A DNA stretch of 10,848 nt from Candidatus Parcubacteria bacterium (GTDB lineage: Bacteria; Patescibacteriota; Minisyncoccia; JAHIHE01; JAGLIN01). The stretch lies in contig JAGLIN010000021.1 of NCBI GenBank assembly GCA_023142975.1, forward strand, positions 1-10,848, given 5' to 3'. A program made the translations under genes and the position numbers. Positions 1 through 6,612 of the stretch are shown piece by piece (the stretch's first letter is position 1; every line of letters begins with the position of its first letter). The notes under the pieces were generated by a model, which was not told the origin of the DNA, made no database searches, and saw nothing but the letters and a program-made list of their open reading frames with translations.

Positions 1-10
1 ATTTATTTGG

Positions 11-39
11 TTGAATTTAAAATAATACCACGATATAAT
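11..39 (+). promoter_or_regulatory. sigma-70-type promoter for the histidine kinase gene
   Basis: A TTGAAT box at 11-16 and a perfect TATAAT at 34-39 are separated by exactly 17 bp, the ideal housekeeping spacing. Transcription would begin near 45-47, giving a leader of only about 20 nt before the ATG at 66. No Shine-Dalgarno sequence is visible in that leader. The call rests on pattern match alone, and in DNA this AT-rich chance TATAAT matches occur; the matching spacing and position raise confidence. Confidence 0.55.
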
Positions 40-65
40 AAAAATATTACAAATAAGAAAATAAA

Positions 66-1019
66 ATGCTAAAAGATTTTTTTCGCAAAATAAATTTTGG
101 CTTTGGGGAATGTAAGGAAAACAACTTAAGTCTTTGGCAATGCCCAAGTTTTTTATTTGTAGCGATGGGATTTATAAATATATCTTCAATGATTGGGATA
201 TATGTAGTGGTTAGTAAATATAATAGCCCGGAACTGATTGTAGCGAGCGTAAGTGTTGTGAGTCTGTTGATTTTTATTGTTGGATCATCAATTATTAAAG
301 GAGTTGAACAAATTATGATGGCAAATAAAATTAAGTCCGAGTTTGTTTCAATTGTATCACATCAGCTTAAGGCGCCTCTCACAGGAATGCGTTGGTCGTC
401 GGATGTTTTAATAAGCGATAAAATCGGAGAATTGAATTTAAAGCAGAACGGATATGTAAAAGATATTCAAGAAAACACATCAAGGATGATAAGGTTAGTT
501 AATGATCTTTTGGATGTTTCTAAAATTGAATCTGGGAAAATGGAAATTAATTTTCAAGATATTGATCTGAAAGAAATTATTGAGATTGTTGTAAAAGAAT
601 TAAAATCTTTTGCTAAAGCGAATAATGTTGAGCTCATTGTTGATATTAACAGGGAGACGGGCAAAGTTAAAACGGATCCAATAAGAATTAAAATGGTCGT
701 TCAAAACTTTATTGATAATGCGATAAAATATACTAATCCCGAGAAAGGCGTTGTTAAAGTTTTTTTAGAGAATAGAAATGAAAATATTTATTGTTCCGTG
801 AGTGACAATGGATTAGGAATTTCTAAAGCAGATCAAGCAAGAATCTTTGATAAATTTTTTAGAGGAACTGGCGTAGCAAAAAAACAAACCATTGGAACAG
901 GATTGGGTCTTTATATAGCCAAGGCTGCGATTGAAAGTTCGGGAGGTAAAATCGGTTTTAAGTCTGAGAAAAAGAAAGGAAGCAATTTCTGGTTTACTTT
1001 GCCATTGGCTAAGAATTAG
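66..1019 (+). CDS. membrane-anchored sensor histidine kinase (HisKA + HATPase_c)
   Basis: This is a two-component histidine kinase that autophosphorylates on His and passes phosphate to a response regulator. Two hydrophobic segments (about residues 29-50 and 57-77) anchor it in the membrane with almost no extracellular loop between them. The HisKA H-box follows directly, with phosphoacceptor His99 in SHQLKAPL. The ATP-binding domain has all its boxes: N-box around Asn214-Asn218 (NFIDNAIKY), G1 DNGLGIS (247-253), F-box FDKFF (261-265) and G2 GTGLGL (277-282). No PAS, HAMP or periplasmic sensor domain is visible, so the signal is probably sensed in or near the membrane. An in-frame TAA at 54-56 rules out a longer protein, so the ATG at 66 is the best start. 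The receiver gene downstream is the obvious partner candidate, though about 200 bp separates them. Family assignment is very safe; the signal and target are unknown. Confidence 0.95.
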   Translation: MLKDFFRKINFGFGECKENNLSLWQCPSFLFVAMGFINISSMIGIYVVVSKYNSPELIVASVSVVSLLIFIVGSSIIKGVEQIMMANKIKSEFVSIVSHQLKAPLTGMRWSSDVLISDKIGELNLKQNGYVKDIQENTSRMIRLVNDLLDVSKIESGKMEINFQDIDLKEIIEIVVKELKSFAKANNVELIVDINRETGKVKTDPIRIKMVVQNFIDNAIKYTNPEKGVVKVFLENRNENIYCSVSDNGLGISKADQARIFDKFFRGTGVAKKQTIGTGLGLYIAKAAIESSGGKIGFKSEKKKGSNFWFTLPLAKN

Positions 1020-1022
1020 ACT

Positions 1023-1174
1023 TAGGGCTTTCTTATTTTCTGTCGTCTCTAAAAACCCCTTATTTCAGAGTAGTTCACTTCTAACAAGTTTTCCTTAATT
1101 TTTGTCAATGACAAATTTGGCAGGAGTGAATTATCCCGCCCGCCATTCTGAACTTAAAACAAAGAAGTTTTAAA
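1023..1174. repeat. degenerate inverted-repeat element(s) in the kinase/regulator gap
   Basis: The gap of about 200 bp between the kinase and receiver genes is filled with imperfect inverted repeats. TAGTTCACTTCT (1071-1082) is complementary at 10 of 12 positions to 1122-1133, and between them TTTGTCA-a-TGACAAA (1101-1115) is a perfect 7-bp palindrome. The right end CAAAGAAGTTTTAAA (1160-1174) occurs again exactly at 7575-7589 inside another element. ATGACAAATTT (1108-1118) recurs exactly at 8792-8802 inside a third. The left end near 1024-1040 resembles the left end of the element at 1829. I read this as a decayed or mosaic member of the same short-element family. No coding potential is seen. 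The exact borders are uncertain. Confidence 0.5.
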
Positions 1175-1218
1175 ATAATCATTTCATTTGAATATATTTT
1201 AATTATTAAAAAAATAAT

Positions 1219-1602
1219 ATGGATTCAAGTAAAAATAAAAAAATACTTGTCATAGAAGATGAAGCTACTTTGCAAAAAGCTCTTAATGAAGTTTTGTCTA
1301 ATGAGGGTTATGAGGTTATATCTTCATTAGATGGATCAAGGGGGTTAGAACTCGCTCAGGAAGAAATTCCAGATTTAATTCTTCTTGATATAATTCTGCC
1401 GAAAATGGATGGATTTGAAGTTTTAAAAAGAATAAAAAAAGATGATAAAATTTCTCAAATTCCAGTTATTATCTTAACTAATCTCAGTGATATAAGTGAC
1501 ATACAAAAAGCGTTAGATTTGGGCGCGACTACCTATTTAGTTAAAGCGGATTTTCATATAGAAGATGTTTTAAAGAAAATAGAAAAGATTTTAAACACCT
1601 AA
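1219..1602 (+). CDS. stand-alone response-regulator receiver domain (CheY/Spo0F-like)
   Basis: The protein is a single receiver domain of 127 residues with no output domain. The acidic pocket is formed by Glu13-Asp14 (VIEDE), the phosphoacceptor is Asp57 in LILLDIILPKMDG, the switch Thr is Thr87 (IILTN), and the conserved Lys is Lys109 (LVKA). All canonical residues are present, so it should be phosphorylatable. With no DNA-binding domain it must act by protein contact or as a phosphorelay intermediate, not as a direct transcription factor. An in-frame TAA at 1207-1209 limits the start, and the ATG at 1219 has no Shine-Dalgarno sequence. It lies between the kinase and pilB; control of pilus activity is a plausible but unproven role, based on position only. 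Confidence 0.95.
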   Translation: MDSSKNKKILVIEDEATLQKALNEVLSNEGYEVISSLDGSRGLELAQEEIPDLILLDIILPKMDGFEVLKRIKKDDKISQIPVIILTNLSDISDIQKALDLGATTYLVKADFHIEDVLKKIEKILNT

Positions 1603-1643
1603 ATATATTGACATATTAACAAAATCTTTTTCCGCCTGTTTTT

Positions 1644-1772
1644 TTTAGAGTCTGTTTAAAAAGTGGAACTTAGGTTTTAGCTTTTTATGAAGTCTTACCT
1701 GCCTAAACTTGTTTTTTCGAAATACTAAAAAACAAATTCCGTGTATCTTGGAATTTTTAAGCAGGCTCTAAA
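1644..1772. repeat. MITE-like element with 25-bp terminal inverted repeats
   Basis: The terminal arms 1644-1668 and 1748-1772 are complementary at 20 of 25 positions. The left arm starts TTTAGAGTCTG and the right arm, read in reverse complement, starts TTTAGAGCCTG. In the centre, TTGTTTTTT (1709-1717) pairs perfectly with AAAAAACAA (1727-1735) across a 9-nt loop. The 129-bp element has no open reading frame of note and sits in the 341-bp gap between the receiver gene and pilB. The arm sequence differs from the other repeat elements in the window, so it is probably a separate family. No target-site duplication could be assigned. Confidence 0.55.
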
Positions 1773-1828
1773 GTTAATATTGGCGTTTTTGGTTTAATGC
1801 TATTGTAATTCAAGAAATATTAAAATTA

Positions 1829-1912
1829 GAACTTCCTTATTTTAATTCCTGTCATTTTGAAACAAGTTCAGAATGACAGATTTATTAAAGATGAGTTAAG
1901 ATGAGGAAGTCC
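1829..1912. repeat. short TIR element with central palindrome upstream of pilB
   Basis: The outer arms 1829-1850 and 1891-1912 are complementary at 17 of 22 positions; the shared core is ACTTCCT near the ends. Inside, TGTCATTTTGAA (1850-1861) pairs with TTCAGAATGACA (1867-1878) at 11 of 12 positions around an ACAAG loop. The same palindrome and the same ACAAG loop recur at 7539-7559. The outer sequence (AGGAAGTCC end) matches that of the element at 8711-8832. The element ends about 30 bp before the pilB start, so it lies in the pilB leader or promoter region. I found no convincing promoter for pilB itself. Confidence 0.6.
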
Positions 1913-1943
1913 CATAAATATTAAAATGTTAGCATAATAAACT

Positions 1944-3743
1944 ATGCAAGTTGAAGACCAACAGTTAAAATTATTTCTGCTTGATTTCGGACTTATCGCA
2001 AAAAAAGACATAAACGATTCATTAAAAGAGGCTCAAGAAAATGACAAAAGATTAGAAGAAATAATTTTGAAAAAAAAATTGATTTCCCAGGAAGAGCTGA
2101 ATAAGTTAAAAGCTTATATTTTGGGAATACCGTTTATTGACCTTAAGGACAGTGAAATTAATCCAGATGTTTTGAAAATTATCCCAGAACCGATAGCTAA
2201 ACAATATAGCGCGGTAGCTTTTGATAAGCAGGGAAATCAATTGAAGGTTGCTATGTTAGATCCGAACGACCTTCAATTTTTGGATTTTATTGGCAAAAAA
2301 ACTGGCTTGAAAATTATTCCATGTTTTACTGATAAAAATAGTATAAAAAAAGCGCTGCAGTTTTTTCAGAAAAGTCTAAAAGCGGAATTTGGCGATATTG
2401 TTAAAGAGGTTGGCGGCGTTGAAGAAGAAGGAGAAATTGATGAAAAGCTGGTTATAAAATCTGGAAAAGACAGCGAGGAAAAAGAGGGCGTTGATTTAAA
2501 AAAAGCGGCGGAAGATTTGCCAGTCGTAAAAATTGTGGATACTTTTCTTAAACACGCGATTTTAAGGAGCGCTAGCGATATACATATTGAACCAGAAGAA
2601 AAAGATGTTGTTATTAGGTATAGGATAGACGGTGTTTTGCATGATGCCATGACGCTTCCCAGAATTGTTTTATCTGGAATTGTTGCCAGAATAAAAATTC
2701 TTTCTAATCTTAAAATAGACGAACATCGTTTACCTCAAGATGGCAGGTTTAAAGTTGAAACCTCTGACTATAAAATTGCTTTTCGTGTTTCTATTATTCC
2801 TGTTTTTGACGGTGAAAAAATTGTAATGCGTCTTCTTAATGAATCGTCCGGCACTTTAACTTTGAAACAAATTGGATTTCGCGGAAGAGATTTAAAAATT
2901 ATTCAGAATGAAATTAAGAAACCAAACGGAATGATTCTTGTTGTTGGTCCGACTGGATCTGGAAAAACAACTACGCTTTATACTATTTTGGGAATGCTAA
3001 ATACTTCAGGAGTCAATATAAGCACTTTGGAAGATCCAGTTGAATACAGAATGCCGAGGGTTAATCAGTCGCAGATTAATACTAAAATAAATTTTACCTT
3101 TGCCTCTGGGCTTAGATCTCTTTTGCGTCAAGATCCTGACATTATTATGGTTGGTGAAATTAGAGACGGTGAAACCGCCGAATTGGCGGTTCACGCAGCT
3201 TTAACTGGGCATCTGGTTCTCTCTACTTTGCATACAAACAGTGCGGCTGGAACATTGCCAAGAATTACCGATATGGGAATAGAGCCTTTTTTGATTGCTT
3301 CCACCGCAAATGTAATAGTATCTCAAAGATTGGTTCGCAAAATTTGTCCTGAATGTAAAAAAGAGCATACTTTAGATAAAGACACTTATAATAGCATCTC
3401 ACAAAATCTTGATGTCAATTTAATCGCGGATATATTTAGGAAAGAAAAAATAGTAAAGAAAGAATACAAAAACAACGAAGAAATGTGGCTTGATCTCAAA
3501 TTTTTTAAAGGCAAGGGTTGTGATAAATGCAGAAAAGAAGGATACAAGGGAAGAGTCGGTATTTTTGAAGTTTTAGAAATAAGCGATAAAATAGCAAAAT
3601 TAATAAATAGCGGAGCAACTAGCGCGGAAATAGAAGCGGGGGGAGTAGAAGAAGGAATGACAACTATGATAGAAGACGGACTTGTTAAAGCGGCTCAAGG
3701 AGTTACAACAATAGAAGAGGTTATGAGAGTGACGAAGAAATAA
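1944..3743 (+). CDS. pilB: type IV pilus assembly ATPase PilB (GspE family)
   Basis: This is the cytoplasmic hexameric ATPase that drives pilus extension through PilC. The 599-residue length is typical. An N-terminal MshEN-type domain (about 5-140) is followed by an acidic linker (about 148-188) and the secretion ATPase core. Visible motifs are the Asp box SDIHIEP (211-217) with RIDG (227-230), Walker A GPTGSGKTT (335-343), Walker B DIIMVGEIRD (399-408), and the His box ending STLHTN (427-432). The metal-binding tetracysteine motif is present as Cys468-x2-Cys471 and Cys526-x2-Cys529, which favours PilB/GspE over PilT. An in-frame TAA at 1938-1940 fixes the ATG at 1944 as the first possible start, with no Shine-Dalgarno sequence. 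The small four-helix-bundle gene follows after 18 nt and pilC after that, so all three are probably one transcript. Confidence 0.97.
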   Translation: MQVEDQQLKLFLLDFGLIAKKDINDSLKEAQENDKRLEEIILKKKLISQEELNKLKAYILGIPFIDLKDSEINPDVLKIIPEPIAKQYSAVAFDKQGNQLKVAMLDPNDLQFLDFIGKKTGLKIIPCFTDKNSIKKALQFFQKSLKAEFGDIVKEVGGVEEEGEIDEKLVIKSGKDSEEKEGVDLKKAAEDLPVVKIVDTFLKHAILRSASDIHIEPEEKDVVIRYRIDGVLHDAMTLPRIVLSGIVARIKILSNLKIDEHRLPQDGRFKVETSDYKIAFRVSIIPVFDGEKIVMRLLNESSGTLTLKQIGFRGRDLKIIQNEIKKPNGMILVVGPTGSGKTTTLYTILGMLNTSGVNISTLEDPVEYRMPRVNQSQINTKINFTFASGLRSLLRQDPDIIMVGEIRDGETAELAVHAALTGHLVLSTLHTNSAAGTLPRITDMGIEPFLIASTANVIVSQRLVRKICPECKKEHTLDKDTYNSISQNLDVNLIADIFRKEKIVKKEYKNNEEMWLDLKFFKGKGCDKCRKEGYKGRVGIFEVLEISDKIAKLINSGATSAEIEAGGVEEGMTTMIEDGLVKAAQGVTTIEEVMRVTKK

Positions 3744-3749
3744 TACGAT

Positions 3750-3784
3750 GAATCAGGAATTATGAATAAGGAATTAGGAAAAAT
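3750..3784. repeat. heptanucleotide array, left flank of the four-helix-bundle gene
   Basis: Five consecutive 7-nt units, each starting GAA, run from 3750 to 3784 in strict period 7; typical units are GAATTAT (3757-3763) and GAATTAG (3771-3777), and the last unit is the most diverged. The array covers the start codon (ATG 3762-3764) and first codons of the following gene. Positions 3748-3764 (ATGAATCAGGAATTATG) are complementary at 16 of 17 positions to 4134-4150 at the other end of that gene, making a gene-bracketing inverted repeat. Confidence 0.7.
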
Positions 3785-4145
3785 TAAATCATTTACAGAT
3801 TTAAATGCGTGGAAGGAAGGACATAAGTTAGTCTTGATGGTTTATGGCGTAACAAAGACATTTCCTAAAGAAGAGCTCTTTGCTCTAGTCTCTCAAATGA
3901 GGAGATGTGCGGTTTCAATAACTTCAAATATAGCGGAGGGATTTAGCAGACAATCATACAAAGAAAAGGTGCAATTTTATTCAATATCGCAAGGATCAGT
4001 AACTGAGCTGCAGAGCCAGCTTTTAGTTGATAGAGATATTGGCTATACAACAAAAGAAAAATTTCAAGAAATAGCTGAGCAAACCGTAAAGGTTCATAAA
4101 ATTATAAATGGATTGATTAAAAAATCAAAAAGCCATAATTCTTGA
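3762..4145 (+). CDS. four-helix bundle protein (S23 / 23S rRNA intervening-sequence protein family)
   Basis: The 127-residue protein matches the S23/IVS four-helix-bundle family (known as TIGR02436 and PF05635). It has the family's typical opening FTDLNAWKEGHKL, the central QMRRCAVSITSNIAEGF motif (about 46-62), and a helix-rich C-terminal half. Relatives are encoded in intervening sequences inserted in 23S rRNA genes of some bacteria, and the related Avd proteins assist diversity-generating retroelements; a general biochemical function is not established. Here it lies inside a pilus operon, 18 nt after pilB and 22 nt before pilC, with no rRNA nearby. Both ends overlap inverted heptamer arrays: the start codon is in the left array and the stop codon TGA (4143-4145) in the right. 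This suggests the gene arrived as a cassette. An AGGA at 3755-3758 lies too close to the start to be a normal ribosome binding site. Confidence 0.92.
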   Translation: MNKELGKIKSFTDLNAWKEGHKLVLMVYGVTKTFPKEELFALVSQMRRCAVSITSNIAEGFSRQSYKEKVQFYSISQGSVTELQSQLLVDRDIGYTTKEKFQEIAEQTVKVHKIINGLIKKSKSHNS

Positions 4146-4162
4146 TTCATAATTCATAATTC
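4135..4162. repeat. inverted heptanucleotide array, right flank of the four-helix-bundle gene
   Basis: Four contiguous 7-nt units run from 4135 to 4162. Read on the minus strand, three are GAATTAT and one is GAATCAA, so the array is the inverted counterpart of the array at 3750-3784. It contains the stop codon of the four-helix-bundle gene and ends 5 nt before the pilC start codon. A second pairing register is possible: 4144-4162 is complementary to 3756-3774 at 17 of 19 positions. Confidence 0.7.
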
Positions 4163-4167
4163 CAAAT

Positions 4168-5376
4168 ATGCTATTTTCATACAAAGCAAAAGATTTGGAC
4201 GGAAATGTTAAGAGCGGAAAATTTGACGCTAAAAATAAAGATGAGTTGAAAAATAAACTTACAAATTTGGGGTTGTCCGTTATTTTTTCCAAAGAAGAAA
4301 AAGATAAAAAATCAGCATTAGAAATATCAAAAATTTTAAAGAGAGTAAGCGTTGTAGATAAGATGCTTTTTACGCGGCATTTAGGAGTTATGTTAAAAGC
4401 CGGTTTACCTTTTTCTAGGTCAATTTCGGTTTTATCTGAACAAACAAGTAATGCGTATTTTGTAGAAATCTTACAATTAATTCAGGAAGACATTCAGAGA
4501 GGAAGCTCTTTGTCGGATAGTCTGTCAAAGTATCCAAAAGTTTTTGACAATTTATTTGTTAGTATGATAAGAGTTGGAGAGACAGGGGGAAATTTGGAAG
4601 AAGTGTTAGACATTCTTTACACACAATTAAAAAAAGAGCACGAACTGACTTCCAGAATAAAAGGAGCTATGATGTATCCAGCGGTAATAATTTTTGCCAT
4701 GGTTGCTATCGGAATTCTAATGATGATGTTTGTTGTTCCTTCGCTTCTAAGCATTTTTGTAGAAATGGAAGTGGAACTTCCGCTCTCAACTCAAATAATT
4801 GTATTCATTAGCGACGCTTTGCAAAACTACGGAATTTTTATTTTTTTGGGATTTGTTATTTTAGCTGTTTTGTTTTTTAAATCCATTAAAACTCCAAAAG
4901 GAAAAAAAGCTTTTGATTATTTCTTATTGCGTTTGCCGACAATAAAAGGAATAATTGCTAAGGTTAATATGGCAAGATTTTCCAGAATTTTAAGTTCTAT
5001 GATCGCCAGCGGTATCTCAATTGTTGAAGCGTTAAAAATTATTTCCAATACATTGGGAAATACTTATTATAAAGAATCAGTAAATGACGCATGCCAATAT
5101 GTTCAAAAAGGTATAGAGCTCAGTGAAGTTATTGGCAGGCACGATAAGCTTTATCAGCCGCTTATGATACATATGATTGAAGTTGGCGAAGAAACGGGAA
5201 CTTTGGAAGAAACCTTAAAACAAGTTGCCGAGTTTTATGAAGGTGAAATCGAGCAAGTTACTTCTAATATGTCGTCTATCATTGAACCAATCCTAATGCT
5301 CGTAATAGGCGGGGCAGTGGGATTTTTTGCTGTCTCTATGATCCAGCCGATGTATGGGATTATGGGACATATGTAG
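4168..5376 (+). CDS. pilC: type IV pilus inner-membrane platform protein PilC (GspF family)
   Basis: PilC is the polytopic membrane protein that links the PilB motor to pilin polymerisation. At 402 residues it is full length. It opens with the family-typical FSYKAKDLDGNVKSG. Two T2SSF repeats follow (about 64-192 and 266-388), each with a matching motif: RVGETGGNLEEVL (135-147) and EVGEETGTLEETL (338-350). Membrane segments are near 170-193, 219-238 and 371-393, giving the usual three-helix topology. The ATG at 4168 is preceded by the heptamer array and no Shine-Dalgarno sequence; translation may depend on coupling with the gene 22 nt upstream. Family and role are clear. Confidence 0.97.
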   Translation: MLFSYKAKDLDGNVKSGKFDAKNKDELKNKLTNLGLSVIFSKEEKDKKSALEISKILKRVSVVDKMLFTRHLGVMLKAGLPFSRSISVLSEQTSNAYFVEILQLIQEDIQRGSSLSDSLSKYPKVFDNLFVSMIRVGETGGNLEEVLDILYTQLKKEHELTSRIKGAMMYPAVIIFAMVAIGILMMMFVVPSLLSIFVEMEVELPLSTQIIVFISDALQNYGIFIFLGFVILAVLFFKSIKTPKGKKAFDYFLLRLPTIKGIIAKVNMARFSRILSSMIASGISIVEALKIISNTLGNTYYKESVNDACQYVQKGIELSEVIGRHDKLYQPLMIHMIEVGEETGTLEETLKQVAEFYEGEIEQVTSNMSSIIEPILMLVIGGAVGFFAVSMIQPMYGIMGHM

Positions 5377-5397
5377 GGACAAGTTGTAAAGTTAAAA

Positions 5398-5415
5398 GTT
5401 TATAAAGTTTATAAA
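5398..5415 (+). repeat. short tandem repeat after pilC
   Basis: Two exact copies of the 9-mer GTTTATAAA (5398-5406 and 5407-5415) lie in the 66-bp gap after pilC, within a wider run of AAAGT-type motifs from about 5386. No terminator-like hairpin is seen in this gap, so read-through into the next gene is possible. Confidence 0.5.
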
Positions 5416-5442
5416 GTAAATTTAAATTTTTAAAACAAAAAA

Positions 5443-6525
5443 ATGAAAAAAGAAACTTTATCAGTTATGACCGTCAAAATTTTTTTGACGGTTTTATTAT
5501 TCGCGGGGATAGGGACGATTATTTTTGGAGGAGGGTATATTATTTGGGAGTATAGTAAAACGCAAAATAATAAAAATGTCACAAAAGAGCCACTTAACGA
5601 ATGGAGAATTTGCAATCAAGATTCTGATTGTATGGAAACACAGGCAGATTGTTGCGGTTGTAGTAACGGGGGAGAGCAAATTGGAATTAATAGGAAGTAT
5701 TTAAAAAGTTGGGAAGATGCTTTGAAAGATAAATGCCAAGATATCGGATGTATTACTTTATTTAGTTGTAAAGAAGGAGGGGTTGTTTGTGAAGATAACA
5801 AATGCGAATTTAAAACTGAACTTGAAACCTGTACTCAAAATGTAGCTTTAGATTTTCTTAATGACAAACAGGGAAATGATCCTTGTGATAGATCATGCGA
5901 ATTTGATAGTGATTGTAAATTAGAATGCGGTTGTGAATGTATCTCAAAAGATGAAGAATGCGAATATACGGGAATTGAATGCGAGATGCCCAGTCCTGAT
6001 TATGGCTGTCAATGTGTTAATCAGAAATGTGAGTATAATTATATAGGAATTAAAATTGACACTTCCGACTGGCAGACTTATCGGAATGAGGAGTTTGGGT
6101 TTGAAGTGAAACAACCGAAAGAGTGGAATATTAGAGAAGAATATGAAAGAAGTGATTTATTTTTAGTAGATTTTGTATTTAATATTTCTAAATTAGATGA
6201 AAAAGTCTTTAATGTATCTGTACTTAAAAACAAATCCATGGAGGAAATTATTGAGAATGAAAAAATTTGGAAAGGCACGGTAAAAGTAGATGATATTTTA
6301 TTATTTAACAAAAAGACGGTTAAGATTACTCAAAAACGTCCCTGTGGTCCTGGACAAATAACTCCTGAGCATTATGGATCATTAAATACTTTTTATATTT
6401 TAAATCACAATGAAAAAACTTATAGAATTGGTTTATTTCCAGGAACTTGCAATCGCGATTGGAGTGAATATACAGATAACGTTTTGGATCAAATGCTTTC
6501 AACTTTTAAATTTATAGAAAATTAA
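5443..6525 (+). CDS. membrane-anchored cysteine-rich secreted protein of unknown function
   Basis: I do not recognise a named family for the whole protein. An N-terminal hydrophobic segment (about 11-35) looks like a signal anchor; there is no lipobox Cys. Residues 57-196 contain 22 cysteines in what look like two related blocks, each starting near a D-S-D-C motif (60-63 and 155-158) and ending C-x4-C-E (116-122, 191-197). Such density implies a disulfide-stabilised extracytoplasmic module. The C-terminal part (about 209-360) begins WQTYRNEEFGFEVKQPKEW and ends LSTFKFIE, resembling the PsbP-like domain often seen in secreted bacterial proteins; two more Cys (301, 336) lie there. The gene sits between pilC and the pilin genes, so a surface role linked to pili is possible but inferred only from position. 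ATG at 5443 gives the full hydrophobic segment; ATG at 5467 (residue 9) is an alternative start. Neither has a Shine-Dalgarno sequence. Confidence 0.85.
   Translation: MKKETLSVMTVKIFLTVLLFAGIGTIIFGGGYIIWEYSKTQNNKNVTKEPLNEWRICNQDSDCMETQADCCGCSNGGEQIGINRKYLKSWEDALKDKCQDIGCITLFSCKEGGVVCEDNKCEFKTELETCTQNVALDFLNDKQGNDPCDRSCEFDSDCKLECGCECISKDEECEYTGIECEMPSPDYGCQCVNQKCEYNYIGIKIDTSDWQTYRNEEFGFEVKQPKEWNIREEYERSDLFLVDFVFNISKLDEKVFNVSVLKNKSMEEIIENEKIWKGTVKVDDILLFNKKTVKITQKRPCGPGQITPEHYGSLNTFYILNHNEKTYRIGLFPGTCNRDWSEYTDNVLDQMLSTFKFIEN
5470..5492 (+). terminator. terminator-like hairpin inside the start of the Cys-rich gene
   Basis: ACCGTCAAAA (5470-5479) and TTTTGACGGT (5483-5492) are perfect complements around a TTT loop, followed directly by TTTATTATT. 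The shape, a 10-bp stem and a T-rich tail, resembles an intrinsic terminator, although the stem has only four G-C pairs. It lies in codons 10-17 of the Cys-rich protein, directly after the alternative start at 5467. It could attenuate pilC read-through, cap expression of the gene, or be chance. Confidence 0.4.
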
Positions 6526-6527
6526 AA

Positions 6528-6556
6528 TTGTCTAAAAATAAAAATATTGTTATAAT
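6528..6556 (+). promoter_or_regulatory. sigma-70-type promoter for the minor-pilin cluster
   Basis: TTGTCT (6528-6533, four of six consensus bases) and a perfect TATAAT (6551-6556) are 17 bp apart, just after the stop of the Cys-rich gene. The predicted start near 6563 gives a leader of about 50 nt to the first prepilin ATG at 6613. An AAAGGA at 6581-6586 is 26 nt from that ATG, too far for a standard ribosome binding site. The promoter implies that the pilin cluster can be expressed separately from pilB-pilC. Confidence 0.6.
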
Positions 6557-6612
6557 ATAAACAAACAGAAAAGTCAAACTAAAGGAACGAAGAATAAAAC
6601 AAAAATAAAAAA

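Noticed and set aside
1603..1650. Intrinsic terminator after the receiver gene (run of T at 1639-1646)
   Set aside because: The T-run has no GC-rich hairpin in front of it; it borders the TIR element starting at 1644.
1773..1943. Promoter for pilB
   Set aside because: Candidate boxes (for example TTGGCG at 1780 with TATTGT at 1801) have poor matches or 15-bp spacing; none was better than chance in this AT-rich gap.
2366..2650. 94-codon open frame on the minus strand
   Set aside because: It lies wholly within pilB, antisense to its linker and Asp-box codons. Its Ser/Phe/Thr-rich product is what reverse reading of a Lys/Glu-rich frame gives, and it has no recognisable domain.
3762..4145. Fragment of a 23S rRNA gene with an intervening sequence
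   Set aside because: The protein is of the IVS family, but the sequence on both sides is pilB and pilC coding DNA, with no rRNA.
3762..4145. Diversity-generating retroelement (the four-helix-bundle protein as Avd)
   Set aside because: No reverse transcriptase and no template/variable repeat pair was seen; the protein opening and central motif fit the S23/IVS branch better.
3750..4162. CRISPR-like repeat array
   Set aside because: The heptamer units are contiguous, with no spacers, and the two arrays are inverted around an ORF; no cas genes are present.
6078..6311. 77-codon open frame on the minus strand inside the Cys-rich gene
   Set aside because: Low-complexity Ser/Phe/Leu translation opposite a well-supported secreted-protein frame; other minus-strand frames at 3006-3194, 5430-5801 and 6639-6827 were rejected for the same reason.
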